From positions 43,984 through 107,983 of the forward strand of contig JAUWHO010000048.1 of NCBI GenBank assembly GCA_030605835.1: a stretch of DNA of 64,000 nucleotides, given 5' to 3'. Source of the stretch: Candidatus Zixiibacteriota bacterium (GTDB taxonomy: Bacteria; Zixibacteria; MSB-5A5; DG-27). The notes below the pieces were generated by a model. That model did no database searches and had not been told where the DNA came from. It saw only the letters and a list, made by a program, of their open reading frames with translations. Shown one piece after another: positions 18,016-26,530 of this stretch. The translations under genes were made by a program, and so were the position numbers. Within the stretch, counting starts at the first letter, position 1. Each line of letters opens with the position of its first letter.

Positions 18016-18906
18016 CTAAAAGTGGGGAGAGGCAGCGAGGGTGGGTAGAACTTGCCTTAGGTCTTGATGATGGTGGCGTTTCTTCAGGAAATGTTGTCTT
18101 ATGATCTTCAGTATCTTGCGGCGCAGAATCTTGAAGTTGATATCCGAAAGGTTCAAAATCTTCTGAATCTCTCCCGGCTGATAGCCAGATCTTAAGAGCT
18201 GGAAGAACTCTCGGAGTTGGGCAGGCAAAAGCTCCTCAGCCTGGTCGAGGGTCAAACGATTGACGTAGGCCTCCTCGTAATCGACGTTATTACTGAGGTC
18301 CTCCATAGCTAAAATCCTCTCCTCGGAGCGGTCTTGAGGCCCGGAGAGCTCCGGCAATTTGATCAGGAACTCTCTCTCCAGCTTCTGCCGTCGGAGATAA
18401 TCTATACAGCTGTTTTTGGCAACCCGGTAGATGAGGGCGTTCAGGCTGACGGCTTGAGGTTCAAGCTCGGAGGGGAGCTTCTCGGAGGCGGTTTTGTGAT
18501 ATAAGTAATCCCCACCCGTTATCATCCGCAGGCACTCTTTGAAAAGCTTTACCTTGATTTCGCTGGCCAGGTCTTGAACTACGTCCGGTGCGGTCTGGTT
18601 TGCCAAGTTGAGCCGGACGATTCTGCTCAGATAGTTTCTGTATTCCAAGGTTCTGGTAAGTACCAGCGCCAGTCCCCTGACGTCCTCCGGCGATAGTTCT
18701 CCGGTCTTCTCCTGATAGTATATGGAGAGATTTATTATCTCGAAGGTGACCGTCAAATGGGAAACCTCAGGTGGGAGTTGCGAGAACTTCTCCAGATAGA
18801 CCTTACGAAAATCCCGAGAAATGACCCTCTCGAAGTCCGAGAGCAGCTTTGCGGTAAATGGATCCGCGAATTTCAGACTATCTTGTTTTACAATTTCTGC
18901 CTTCAT
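18016..18906 (-). CDS. RNA polymerase sigma factor, sigma-70/ECF-like, with long N-terminal extension
   Basis: The 296-aa protein contains a region-2-like helix ALIYRVAKNSCIDYLRRQKLEREF (about residues 157-180) and a region-4 helix-turn-helix QLREFFQLLRSGYQPGEIQKILNLS (about 228-252) followed by a basic C-terminus. About 120 residues precede the recognisable part, including VVQDLASEIKVKLFKECLRM, which may be the start of region 2. That is longer than a usual ECF factor. It sits between a small secreted protein gene and a TPR-like gene in one operon. Confidence 0.7.
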   Translation of the reverse strand: MKAEIVKQDSLKFADPFTAKLLSDFERVISRDFRKVYLEKFSQLPPEVSHLTVTFEIINLSIYYQEKTGELSPEDVRGLALVLTRTLEYRNYLSRIVRLNLANQTAPDVVQDLASEIKVKLFKECLRMITGGDYLYHKTASEKLPSELEPQAVSLNALIYRVAKNSCIDYLRRQKLEREFLIKLPELSGPQDRSEERILAMEDLSNNVDYEEAYVNRLTLDQAEELLPAQLREFFQLLRSGYQPGEIQKILNLSDINFKILRRKILKIIRQHFLKKRHHHQDLRQVLPTLAASPHF

Positions 18907-18972
18907 GGGTACTCCTCACAACCGCGATAACCAGAAAGTGAAACTTCAGAAGATCTTCCCGGTTACGAGTTG

Positions 18973-19263
18973 TTAAAGTGAGAGCCCCAAGGACTGGCAG
19001 ACAAGATAGATCTGCAACAGCAACTCTTGCGGCGATGAATTCAGAGAAGAGCGCGGGTCTTGCTCTTCTCCTCTCAGGAAACCGCCACCGCCGGGATCAC
19101 TCTCGGTGCCGTAGTACTCCTGTCCTCCACCGTCGGGGATTATGCCTTTTTGCGGACCGTCCGCACCGGCGTAACCCACCGCTGGACAGATAAGAAGGCT
19201 CGCTGCCAGGAGGCTCAATAGGAGTACTGTGCCTCCTTGGCTAAGGCTAGATAGCTTGCTCAT
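18973..19263 (-). CDS. Small secreted protein, first gene of sigma-factor operon
   Basis: 96-aa unrecognised protein. Signal peptide GGTVLLLSLLAASLLICPAVGYA, then a Gly/Asp-rich linker (DGGGQEYYGTESDPGGGG) and a short Leu-rich C-terminus. The ATG at 19263 is preceded by GGAGGAGG; the open frame runs further upstream, but the promoter at 19406-19434 implies that part is leader. It may be processed or exported and could report envelope state to the sigma factor, which is speculation from gene order. Confidence 0.5.
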   Translation of the reverse strand: MSKLSSLSQGGTVLLLSLLAASLLICPAVGYAGADGPQKGIIPDGGGQEYYGTESDPGGGGFLRGEEQDPRSSLNSSPQELLLQIYLVCQSLGLSL

Positions 19264-19405
19264 GGCTCCTCCTCCGTTTTTAGGGTTAAAATTGAGCCGT
19301 ATAGACCCTAATAGTATAACGGACAAAAACCCGGTCTGGAACAACCCTTCCTTCCGCCTCTCCAGTGGGAAAGACGGCCCGGACTGGATAGTCCCTAACC
19401 GTTTA

Positions 19406-19434
19406 ATTATACCCACAAATCTTCGATCCGTCAA
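19406..19434 (-). promoter_or_regulatory. Strong promoter of the sigma-factor operon with about 135-base leader
   Basis: On the minus strand TTGACG and TATAAT are separated by 17 bases. The expected transcription start near 19399 leaves a long untranslated leader before the ATG at 19263; a short hairpin (GGACT / AGTCC) lies near its 5' end. Confidence 0.65.
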
Positions 19435-19484
19435 GAGAGATCCGGAGATTTCTTGATTTGGTGGATGCAGAAGTGAGACCCCCC

Positions 19485-20285
19485 TTAATGATAACTTTCC
19501 TTCTCCGACGGATATTCTCCGCTTTTTACGTCCCTAATATAGTCTTCGACCGCTCTCTGAATTTCTCCACCCAGATGAGCATAAAGGCGGAGGTATTTGG
19601 GGTTGAACTCCGAGGTGATGCCGAGCATATCGTAGATCACCAACACCTGTCCGTCACAGTGAGGCCCGGCGCCGATGCCGATGGTGGGGATTTTCAGTCT
19701 TTCAGTTATCTCCTTTGCCACCTTGGAGAGCATCGCCTCCAGCACGATCGAGAAACAGCCGGCCCCCTCCAAAGCCACCGCCGAATCCACGAGATACTTC
19801 CTGGCTGTCTCCTCTCGACCTTGAGCTTTGTAGCCTCCGAAGCGATGAATCGATTGCGGCAAGAGGCCTATATGTCCCATCACTGGTATTCCCACGCTCA
19901 CCAATTTGGAGACGGTCTCGATCATCTCCAACCCCCCCTCCAGCTTGACCGCCTGCGCGCCTGCCTCCTTCAAGAACCTGCCGGCGTTTTCAATCGCCTG
20001 CGGCAGAGATACCTGATAGGACAAGAAGGGCATATCTGCGATCACCAGAGGACGTTCCACCGCTCTTGAGACTGCTTGAACGTGGGAGAGCATCTGCGCC
20101 ATGGTGACCGGGAGGGTAGTCTCGTAACCGTAGAAGACGTTCCCGGCGGAGTCCCCGACAATTATGGCCTCAATCCCGGCAGATTCGATTATCTTGGCGG
20201 TGGGGAAATCATAGGAGGTCAAGACCGCAATCTTCTCCCCCTTCCGTTTCATCTCTAAGAAAGTCTTAGTAGTGACTTTTTCCAT
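19485..20285 (-). CDS. panB: 3-methyl-2-oxobutanoate hydroxymethyltransferase PanB
   Basis: First committed enzyme of pantothenate synthesis, transferring a hydroxymethyl group from methylene-THF to ketoisovalerate. 266 aa. Signatures: LTSYDFPTAKIIESAGIEAIIVGDSAGNV, TMAQMLSHVQAV, KLEGG, MGHIGLLPQSIHRFGGYKAQG and GIGAGPHCDGQVLVIYD. The cofactor link fits its place at the end of a folB-folK-dNK-panB operon on the minus strand. PanC is not in the window. Confidence 0.95.
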   Translation of the reverse strand: MEKVTTKTFLEMKRKGEKIAVLTSYDFPTAKIIESAGIEAIIVGDSAGNVFYGYETTLPVTMAQMLSHVQAVSRAVERPLVIADMPFLSYQVSLPQAIENAGRFLKEAGAQAVKLEGGLEMIETVSKLVSVGIPVMGHIGLLPQSIHRFGGYKAQGREETARKYLVDSAVALEGAGCFSIVLEAMLSKVAKEITERLKIPTIGIGAGPHCDGQVLVIYDMLGITSEFNPKYLRLYAHLGGEIQRAVEDYIRDVKSGEYPSEKESYH

Positions 20286-20323
20286 AACGGTTCCTTATTC
20301 AGGCGATTTGCAATTCCACCCAC

Positions 20324-20977
20324 CTACCAGGAGGGATTGTAATACCTTTTGCCCAGGGGAGGCTTTTTTGTCTGCTCGATCAAGTCATCGAGGTGGTCGT
20401 GGTTGTTGACCAAGTCCAAGTTGTTAGTGTTGACCACCAGCAGGGGGGAACGATCGTAATGAAAAAAGAACTGGCTGTACGCCTCCGACAGCTTCTCCAG
20501 ATATTCCGGCTCCATCTCCCTTTCGAAAGAACGCCCCCTCTTTTTGATGCGCTCCAGCAGCACCTTCACCTCCGCGGTCAGATAGACGATCAAGTCCGGG
20601 AGAGGAATCTTTTCCACTAAAGCGGTCTGGATGCGGTCGTATAGAGCCAACTCTTTTTCGCTTAAGTTTATGGTGGCGAAAATCCGATCTTTCGCGAAGA
20701 CATAATCCGACACCGTTCCCGGGATGAACAGATCCCGATAGAAAAACTCCTGCTGTTGCCGGAAACGGGACACCAAGAAGTAAAGTTGGGTCTGGAAAGC
20801 ATACCTCTTCCGATCTCGGTAGAAATCTTTCAAGAAAGGGTTGGTCTCCGCCTCCTCCAAAAGAAGCCCCCAGGAGAAACGCTCCGCCAAACGCTCCGCC
20901 AAATAGGTCTTTCCCACCCCGATTGGACCCTCAACCACGATGTAGTTCAAATCCGAGCTCTTGGAGAGTTCGTCCAT
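20324..20977 (-). CDS. Deoxynucleoside kinase
   Basis: P-loop deoxynucleoside kinase (dNK/dCK/dGK family), salvaging deoxynucleosides. 217 aa with Walker A VEGPIGVGKTYLAERLAE near the N-terminus, EEAETNPFLKDFY, QTQLYFLVSRFRQQ, a DYVFAKDRIFA motif (DR[YF]A-like) and the LID arginine segment RIKKRGRSFEREME. Deoxynucleoside specificity cannot be told. Adjacent to folK; such folK-dNK-panB clusters are common in this part of the bacterial tree. Confidence 0.85.
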   Translation of the reverse strand: MDELSKSSDLNYIVVEGPIGVGKTYLAERLAERFSWGLLLEEAETNPFLKDFYRDRKRYAFQTQLYFLVSRFRQQQEFFYRDLFIPGTVSDYVFAKDRIFATINLSEKELALYDRIQTALVEKIPLPDLIVYLTAEVKVLLERIKKRGRSFEREMEPEYLEKLSEAYSQFFFHYDRSPLLVVNTNNLDLVNNHDHLDDLIEQTKKPPLGKRYYNPSW

Positions 20978-20983
20978 AAAGAG

Positions 20984-21511
20984 CTAGCCTCGCCACCAGT
21001 TTTCATCTTCGAAGAGGCTGGCCTTCTCTTGACCTTTCAACTTCTCATAATAACTGTTGAGCGATTTACCGTCAACCGGATTTTGGAGCTCCGGCTCCAG
21101 CTCCAACAGCGGCGCTAAAACAAACTCCCTATAGCTGAGTCTGGGATGAGGGATTGTCAAAGTCTCGGTCTGCAAGATTAGGTCATCATACAATAGAATA
21201 TCTAAATCGAGGTTGCGGGGCTTGAGATGGGAATCAACTCCCCGACCGAATCTCTTTTCGATCTCCTTCAGAAAATGTAGAAGGGGCTCGGGCTTGAGAG
21301 TGGTCTCTATCTTGATGACGGCGTTTAAAAAGTCGTTCTGCGGTTCTTCGACCTCGACCGGCTCGGTGAGATAAAGGGATGAGACTGAAACTAGATTGGT
21401 GGCCTCGGAGGATTCTATCTCCTTTATGGCCTCTTTCAAATTCCGCTTGCGGTCTCCGAGGTTTGAGCCCAACCCGATGTACGCTACTGAAGCTTCTCCC
21501 GGCGGGGTCAT
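20984..21511 (-). CDS. folK: 2-amino-4-hydroxy-6-hydroxymethyldihydropteridine pyrophosphokinase FolK
   Basis: Transfers pyrophosphate from ATP to the pterin precursor of folate. 175 aa with AYIGLGSNLGDRKRNLKEAI, TEPVEVEEPQNDFLNAV, the signature KPRNLDLDILLYDD and IPHPRLSYREFVLAPLLEL. It starts 5 bases after the folB stop. Confidence 0.95.
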   Translation of the reverse strand: MTPPGEASVAYIGLGSNLGDRKRNLKEAIKEIESSEATNLVSVSSLYLTEPVEVEEPQNDFLNAVIKIETTLKPEPLLHFLKEIEKRFGRGVDSHLKPRNLDLDILLYDDLILQTETLTIPHPRLSYREFVLAPLLELEPELQNPVDGKSLNSYYEKLKGQEKASLFEDENWWRG

Positions 21512-21516
21512 GATCT

Positions 21517-21876
21517 TCAGGAAGGCTTCCGATTGACCTCCACTTCGATGTAGTCTAAGTTGCCGGGTATAGGTGGGATTCTCTTTCTGACCCGAATGGT
21601 CACCTCCTGCACCTGGAAATTCTCTAAGATTTCCTGAGCCAACCTCTCCGCGATGGTCTCCAGGAGGACAAAGCGGTTCTCCAATACGATTTCCTCCACC
21701 AGGGAGTAAACCTTGGTGTAGTCGAGGGCGTTTTCCAGCTTATCGCTTTCGGCCGCCTCCCGGATGTCAGTTTTCATTTCGGCATCGACCTCGAAGCGCC
21801 TGCCGGTCTTTCTCTCGGCGGCGGAGGCTCCGTGAAAGCCGTAAAAGGTCATGTTAGAAAGACGAATGGTATCCAT
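21517..21876 (-). CDS. folB: Dihydroneopterin aldolase FolB
   Basis: Converts dihydroneopterin to the pterin used by FolK. 119 aa. MTFYGFHGASAAERKTGRRFEV at the N-terminus, DYTKVYSLVEEIV and LLETIAERLAQEIL, then a C-terminal KRIPPIPGNLDYIEVEV are all family features. First gene of folB-folK-dNK-panB. Confidence 0.92.
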   Translation of the reverse strand: MDTIRLSNMTFYGFHGASAAERKTGRRFEVDAEMKTDIREAAESDKLENALDYTKVYSLVEEIVLENRFVLLETIAERLAQEILENFQVQEVTIRVRKRIPPIPGNLDYIEVEVNRKPS

Positions 21877-21967
21877 AGCAATTCAACTTCGGTGCCGAGT
21901 CCGAGCTTTCAAGATATTTCTAGCGGAACATCTGTCGGCGTTGTCTTCAGCCCTTCTGCCCCCTCAT

Positions 21968-22210
21968 TCAGTCCCTATCTGAGCCTGGCGGAGAAGAGGC
22001 ATCACTCGTTGACTTCTCTTCAGGTTCGGTGTGGCAGGGCTGTCTTCCAGCGAGCACGTACAGTGGGCAGAAGCCGACAACTCCCGTCAATACCGGAATC
22101 AATCCCAGCCATCCCCAGGCTGATTTCGGTCCCCAGAAGGTGAGGGAGATAATAAACAGCCCCACGATAACCCGCAAGATTCGTTCGAAACGACTTTCAT
22201 TGACTTTCAT
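21968..22210 (-). CDS. DUF2892-family small membrane protein
   Basis: 80-aa protein with MKVNESRFERILRVIVGLF at the start, two hydrophobic helices and GVVGFCPLYVLAG with a further Cys, the pattern of DUF2892 (YgaP C-terminal-like) proteins. The ATG at 22210 has AGGAGG 8 bases upstream. Function unknown; such proteins often accompany rhodanese domains. Confidence 0.7.
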   Translation of the reverse strand: MKVNESRFERILRVIVGLFIISLTFWGPKSAWGWLGLIPVLTGVVGFCPLYVLAGRQPCHTEPEEKSTSDASSPPGSDRD

Positions 22211-22230
22211 CCTGAGCACCTCCTCTCAAT

Positions 22231-22259
22231 AGGATATACAAATAGAGGCGAAGTTTCAA
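22231..22259 (-). promoter_or_regulatory. Promoter for the DUF2892 gene
   Basis: On the minus strand TTGAAA, 17-base spacer, TATCCT, shortly before the AGGAGG ribosome site. Confidence 0.45.
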
Positions 22260-22280
22260 CCTCAAATTCTCTTGCCCTTT

Positions 22281-22967
22281 TCAGTCAAGCGGATGTCCCA
22301 GCAATTTCTCTCCTTCGACCACCTGAAATACTCCATGATGCTTTGAGCTTTTTCTGATATTCTTAAAGCCCGCTTCTACAAGCTCATTAGTAAGACCACG
22401 CTTCAACATATCCCTTCTTGTAGGGGTCTCGAAATTGAAAGGCAGCCAGTAAAACAACCAGAGGCCCACAAATATCCGGCGAAAAACCCCATCCGGATTG
22501 TCCACCTCCAGGACTACTACCCGGCCTCCTTCTTTCAGTATCCTTTTTGCCTCCCGCAAAGTGTTCAATCGTTCAGGCCTCCGCATTTCGTGGAGAGCAT
22601 GAGTAATGAAAACCTTATCGAAGTATCCCTCTTCAAAATCAGTATTGACGACGTCCCCTTGGGTGAACTTGATATTCTTGTAGCGGTTCCCCTTTCTGGC
22701 CACTTCAACCTGGCCCGGGGAAAGGTCCATGCCAGCGATTTCCGCTTCCTTTCCTGCTCTTTTGGCGATGGCAAAAGTGGCCCCACCAGTCCCACAGCAC
22801 ATATCGAGAATTCTGTCTTTTGGCGAGAAGTCGATCGAGTCTATCAACTCCGCTCTGCATTTCTCCTCGCCACCGGCAGGAAGAAAACAGTATTTCATCA
22901 AGAGATTGTAGTAAACGCTGTGGACGTTGTCATAAAACCATTTGTATGTCTTCTTATTTAACCTCAT
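22281..22967 (-). CDS. Class I SAM-dependent methyltransferase (UbiE/MenG-like)
   Basis: 228 aa. SAM-binding motif I DRILDMCCGTGGATFAIAKR, motif II acidic end AGMDLSPGQVEVA, then QGDVVNTDF and LKEGGRVVVLEVDNPDG. The C-terminal half is hydrophobic (VGLWLFYWLPFN), as in quinone or lipid methyltransferases. Substrate unknown. Neighbours (small membrane proteins, MFS transporter) do not help. Confidence 0.75.
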   Translation of the reverse strand: MRLNKKTYKWFYDNVHSVYYNLLMKYCFLPAGGEEKCRAELIDSIDFSPKDRILDMCCGTGGATFAIAKRAGKEAEIAGMDLSPGQVEVARKGNRYKNIKFTQGDVVNTDFEEGYFDKVFITHALHEMRRPERLNTLREAKRILKEGGRVVVLEVDNPDGVFRRIFVGLWLFYWLPFNFETPTRRDMLKRGLTNELVEAGFKNIRKSSKHHGVFQVVEGEKLLGHPLD

Positions 22968-23003
22968 TTGGTGATCAAGCTCAACCGCTAACGGATTCTG
23001 ATC

Positions 23004-23399
23004 TCACCGATTCAGCCTCCATCCCATCAGAAGCGGTGCCACCAGCTCGGAAAGCAACACCAAAGGCCAAAGGCGTCCGTTCCATATCCGGTAGTCGGCA
23101 ATGAGCGTCTCCCACGGACTACCGAGGACGAAATGACCGACGACAAACTCAAACACGATCGTAAGCCCCAGCCACAGAATTCCAACCGCCAGGGCCTCGC
23201 CGGCCCATTCAACTCCCCGAGTCTGTCGTGCATATATCCACGCCATCAGAAAAACGGCCAGGATGACCACCACAGTCTTGTAAACGTGCGCACCATAATC
23301 ACCAACCAATCCTGCGATGACGATGTTTCCCACATAGCCGTTTCCGATGGCAATAGCTGCCATAACCAGCCAGAGACCCATCGCTAAACCGGATTTCAT
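23004..23399 (-). CDS. Hypothetical four-helix membrane protein
   Basis: 131-aa integral membrane protein with four hydrophobic segments (GLWLVMAAIAIGNGYVGNIVIAGL; YKTVVVILAVFLMAWIYA; ALAVGILWLGLTIVFEFVVG; LWPLVLLSELVAPLL). ATG at 23399 follows AAGGAAG. The FEFVVGHFV segment resembles DUF-type small membrane proteins seen in environmental genomes. No function can be assigned. Confidence 0.6.
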   Translation of the reverse strand: MKSGLAMGLWLVMAAIAIGNGYVGNIVIAGLVGDYGAHVYKTVVVILAVFLMAWIYARQTRGVEWAGEALAVGILWLGLTIVFEFVVGHFVLGSPWETLIADYRIWNGRLWPLVLLSELVAPLLMGWRLNR

Positions 23400-23464
23400 A
23401 AGTCTTCCTTTAGGTGGTGTCAAGTCCTCAACCGTGGACTCGCTTCTATATGAAGTTACATCCC

Positions 23465-24802
23465 TTAATCTCTCGGTGGAGTAGTCAATACCGTTGCGGT
23501 TCGAATCCCCGTTGCCACCTCCGGAATGATCCCCATCTTCACATAAATTGGGCGGATTACTTTCCTCAGCATCGGAATTTTTCTCGCGAACAGAAGCGAC
23601 CCTAAAACACAGAAGGACCCACCTATCAGCAAAGTGTATGGAGCGCCAATCTTACTGGCCAGGCTACCTGCTAACAGACTACCAAGCGGTGCCATGCCCA
23701 TAAACGACATCGCATAAAAGCTCATCACCCGACCGCGTTTGTCATCGTCCACAATGGTGTGCAAAACTGTGGTGCTTGATGCCATCTGCACCATCATCCC
23801 GAAACCGACTATCAGCACCAGGAATAGGGAAAGCCAGAGAACATGGGACATCGAGAAGACAACTAATCCGGCGCCAAAGAGGCCCGCGGCAAGTGCAATC
23901 ATCTTCCCCAACCCAACGACACTCTTTCGTGACGCCAGATAGAAGGCACCTACAAGAGCACCCACACCTGTAGCCCCCATGAGAAAACCGAGGGTGTGTG
24001 GTCCGCCCTGAAGGACATCCCTGGCAAAAATGGGCATAAGCACCTGATAAGGCATCCCCATCAAACTGACCAATCCGAAAAGCAATATAATGGCCTTGAT
24101 GGGTGCGAAACCAAAGGCGTAGCTGAATCCTTCCTTCAAGCCTTTCAAGAGATGGGTGTCTGCCGTCTCCATTTTTATCGGGGTGACCTTCATCGCCAAT
24201 AGGGCTGTGATCACGGCAACGTAGCTTACGGCGTTGACGAGGAAGCAGATCCCCTCGCCCACGGCGGCAATGAGTATTCCTGCTATGGAGGGACCCACCA
24301 ATCGAGCCATATTGAACATCGAGGAGTTCAGGGCGATGGCATTTCCCAGATCCTCCTTGTTTTCCACCATCTGTACCAGAAACGACTGCCGTGCCGGTAT
24401 CTCGAAGCCCATAATGAATCCGAGGAATACACTCAAGGCTACCAGGTGCCAGACCTCGATAGCTCCCGTCAAGACGAGAAAAGCTACGATGGACGCCTGT
24501 ATCATGGCCAGAACTTGAGTAGCTATGAGCATGCGGTGGCGGTTCACTCTGTCTGCGATGACACCGGCGAAGGGACCTACAAGGAACCCCGGAATCTGGC
24601 CCGCAAATCCGACCACGCCCAACAGGAATGCAGAGTCGGTCAAGCGATAGACCAACCAGCCCATGGCGATTCTTTGCATCCACGTTCCGATGAGGGATAT
24701 CGTCTGCCCCCCGAAGAACAGCCGATAATTTCTGTATTTCAGCGCCCGGAAGAGAAGCTTCAGCCCTGTTGCCTCGTTGGAGGTACCTTTGTCAGACTGC
24801 AT
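23465..24802 (-). CDS. MFS transporter (EntS/DUF894-like)
   Basis: 445-aa major facilitator with 12 predicted helices. LFFGGQTISLIGTWMQRIAMGWLVYRLT and GPFAGVIADRVNRHRMLIATQ (motif A region) and FEIPARQSFLVQMVE are typical for the EntS/enterobactin-exporter-like branch. A matching second-half motif is DDDKRGRVMSFYAMSFMGMAPLGSLLAG. Probably an exporter; substrate unknown. Confidence 0.85.
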   Translation of the reverse strand: MQSDKGTSNEATGLKLLFRALKYRNYRLFFGGQTISLIGTWMQRIAMGWLVYRLTDSAFLLGVVGFAGQIPGFLVGPFAGVIADRVNRHRMLIATQVLAMIQASIVAFLVLTGAIEVWHLVALSVFLGFIMGFEIPARQSFLVQMVENKEDLGNAIALNSSMFNMARLVGPSIAGILIAAVGEGICFLVNAVSYVAVITALLAMKVTPIKMETADTHLLKGLKEGFSYAFGFAPIKAIILLFGLVSLMGMPYQVLMPIFARDVLQGGPHTLGFLMGATGVGALVGAFYLASRKSVVGLGKMIALAAGLFGAGLVVFSMSHVLWLSLFLVLIVGFGMMVQMASSTTVLHTIVDDDKRGRVMSFYAMSFMGMAPLGSLLAGSLASKIGAPYTLLIGGSFCVLGSLLFARKIPMLRKVIRPIYVKMGIIPEVATGIRTATVLTTPPRD

Positions 24803-24897
24803 TGCTAGCGTGCCTGCGCTCCATAACGCAGTGACTATGAACTGGACGGACGTGTATGGGGGCTATTGTGCGGCAGCATGTCTGTGCGGTGCAGGTG

Positions 24898-25863
24898 TTA
24901 TGACGACGCTCGTTTTTTGTCGCTAGTCCTTTCGGCTTTCTTACGTTCCGATTCGAAGAGGTCTCTGGTCGTCAAAGCCAATCGAGCTGTCTCAATCCTT
25001 CTCTCCGCAAGTCTCACGTAATCCTCGATTATTTCGTAGCCTACGTATCGCCGTTGCGTCGTAATGGCCGCGATTGCAGCCTGGCCACTTCCCATAAACG
25101 GATCTAACACCACATCCCCCTCAAATGTGTAAAGCTGGATCAATCTATAAGGCAATTCCACTGGAAAAGGAGCAGGGTGTCCCACCTTCGTGGCCGGTTC
25201 TGCCGCAAACGTCCATACGCTCTTGGTGAATTCCAGGAACTGCTCCTTGGAGATCGTGCTGTTTCTACCTGTATTCTCCCTCGAAAACATGCCCTTGGAG
25301 AAAACCAAAATATACTCGTGGATGTCTCGCAGGGTTGGGTTTTTGGCCGAGAGCCAACTACCCCATGCAGTCGAAGGGCTACCGCTTGACGCCTTGTTCC
25401 AAATGACCTCGCCTCTCATTAAAAGCTCTAGCTCCAGCATGTCCTCAACGATGAATGCATGAAGTGGGATGTATGGCTTCCTTCCAAGATTTGCGATGTT
25501 AATGCAGGCTCTACCCCCGGGCACGAGCACCCTCTTGACCTCACTCCACACTCGCTTCAGGAATGCCCGATACTCCTTTAGAGTGAGGTTATCGTCATAG
25601 TCTTTTCCGACATTGTAGGGGGGAGAAGTAACCATCAGATGAACGCTATTGTCAAGTAACTCGCCCATCTTCTCACTCGACTTGCAGAAGATCATATCCA
25701 GAGAATCCTCTGGGATGGTGTTTTCTACATACTTGACCCGCTGCTCTTTAGGTAGTCCCTCATATAGCTTGCTAGCGTAAAAGCGGGTCGAGTCGTGATT
25801 TACTCTTCCGGGAGAACCAAACGCACTTGTTCGAGTACCAGTTCTTTTCCGATTATACGTCAC
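24898..25863 (-). CDS. Type II DNA methyltransferase (N4-cytosine/N6-adenine, TSPPY type)
   Basis: DNA amino-methyltransferase protecting against the adjacent endonuclease. 321 aa from the GTG at 25863, preceded by GAGAGGAG. The catalytic motif TSPPYNVGKDYDD comes before the SAM-binding motif DPFMGSGQAAIAA, i.e. the beta arrangement. LVPGGRACINIANLGR lies between. The SPPY form fits m4C more than m6A, which fits a GC-rich site if the partner is ThaI-like. Overlaps the endonuclease gene by 11 bases. A longer reading frame to 25914 lacks a ribosome site. Confidence 0.85.
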   Translation of the reverse strand: MTYNRKRTGTRTSAFGSPGRVNHDSTRFYASKLYEGLPKEQRVKYVENTIPEDSLDMIFCKSSEKMGELLDNSVHLMVTSPPYNVGKDYDDNLTLKEYRAFLKRVWSEVKRVLVPGGRACINIANLGRKPYIPLHAFIVEDMLELELLMRGEVIWNKASSGSPSTAWGSWLSAKNPTLRDIHEYILVFSKGMFSRENTGRNSTISKEQFLEFTKSVWTFAAEPATKVGHPAPFPVELPYRLIQLYTFEGDVVLDPFMGSGQAAIAAITTQRRYVGYEIIEDYVRLAERRIETARLALTTRDLFESERKKAERTSDKKRASS

Positions 25864-26497
25864 TTTGCTCCTCTCCCCACAGCTCAATCCATCTCTTGTA
25901 GGGATTGAAATCAATTTTCGTTCTTTGCCAGTCTATGGCCATACTCATGGAGTCGTTATCTTCAACTAAACTGTATAGTGCATCTTTTTCGATTTCCACG
26001 CCCCTGGGGTTTGTCCCTGCTTTCGGAAGTTTAATATAACGCTGTTTCCCAACCTTATCAAATAGTCTTTTCTGGACTTGTAGCGGGATATAGTAGAATC
26101 CACCAAGATCGTTCCAGTTGATTTGGACAAGTAGGATATCACAACGAGGATAATACGCCTCGCGAAATTCCTTTGCTTTTCGGGTGTCAACGGTCCATAT
26201 AAGTTTAACGCCTCCGAGACTCTTACCCGTAATGGTCTTAATGGATACTCCTTCGCCAAACAACAGGGCATCTACCTCTGGCTCGGTTATGGGGAGTTCG
26301 GTATCGACATTTCCTTCGCCGAATTTATGTATGAGCAAGGCGACAATTATCCTTTCGCGGACTGAACCAACCTCCATTCCGATTTTGCCTGCTCTTGAGG
26401 TCTCCAGTTCTGCGAGCTGGAACAAATAGGGGAGGCGTCTTTTGATCTTGCGCACAAGTTCCTCGTCTTCGAAGATCTCCATCAGTCGGCTGGACAT
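25853..26497 (-). CDS. Type II restriction endonuclease, ThaI-like
   Basis: 214 aa. PITEPEVDALLFGEGVSIKTITG has the D-x(n)-xxK pattern of a PD-(D/E)XK active site, and LAELETSRAGKIGMEVGSVRERI with YYIPLQVQKRL recalls the ThaI family (recognition CGCG in Thermoplasma). The family call is from memory and needs a profile search. The ATG at 26497 follows GGAGG by 8 bases; a TTG at 26512 is an alternative. Cotranscribed with the methyltransferase. Codon use is more A+T-rich than the neighbours, as expected for a transferred restriction-modification unit. Confidence 0.68.
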   Translation of the reverse strand: MSSRLMEIFEDEELVRKIKRRLPYLFQLAELETSRAGKIGMEVGSVRERIIVALLIHKFGEGNVDTELPITEPEVDALLFGEGVSIKTITGKSLGGVKLIWTVDTRKAKEFREAYYPRCDILLVQINWNDLGGFYYIPLQVQKRLFDKVGKQRYIKLPKAGTNPRGVEIEKDALYSLVEDNDSMSMAIDWQRTKIDFNPYKRWIELWGEEQSDV

Positions 26498-26530
26498 TCT
26501 GTTTTCCTCCAAGGCCTCCGAGGCGCAGTT

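Noticed and set aside
23495..23522. Possible tRNA T-arm (GGTTCGAATCC)
   Set aside because: Lies inside the MFS coding sequence, and no matching acceptor, D or anticodon arms are present.
24815..24897. Possible integron attC site between the MFS and methyltransferase genes (TAAC ... GTTA ends)
   Set aside because: The ends do not fit RYYYAAC/GTTRRRY and the arms do not pair; no integrase or other cassette nearby.
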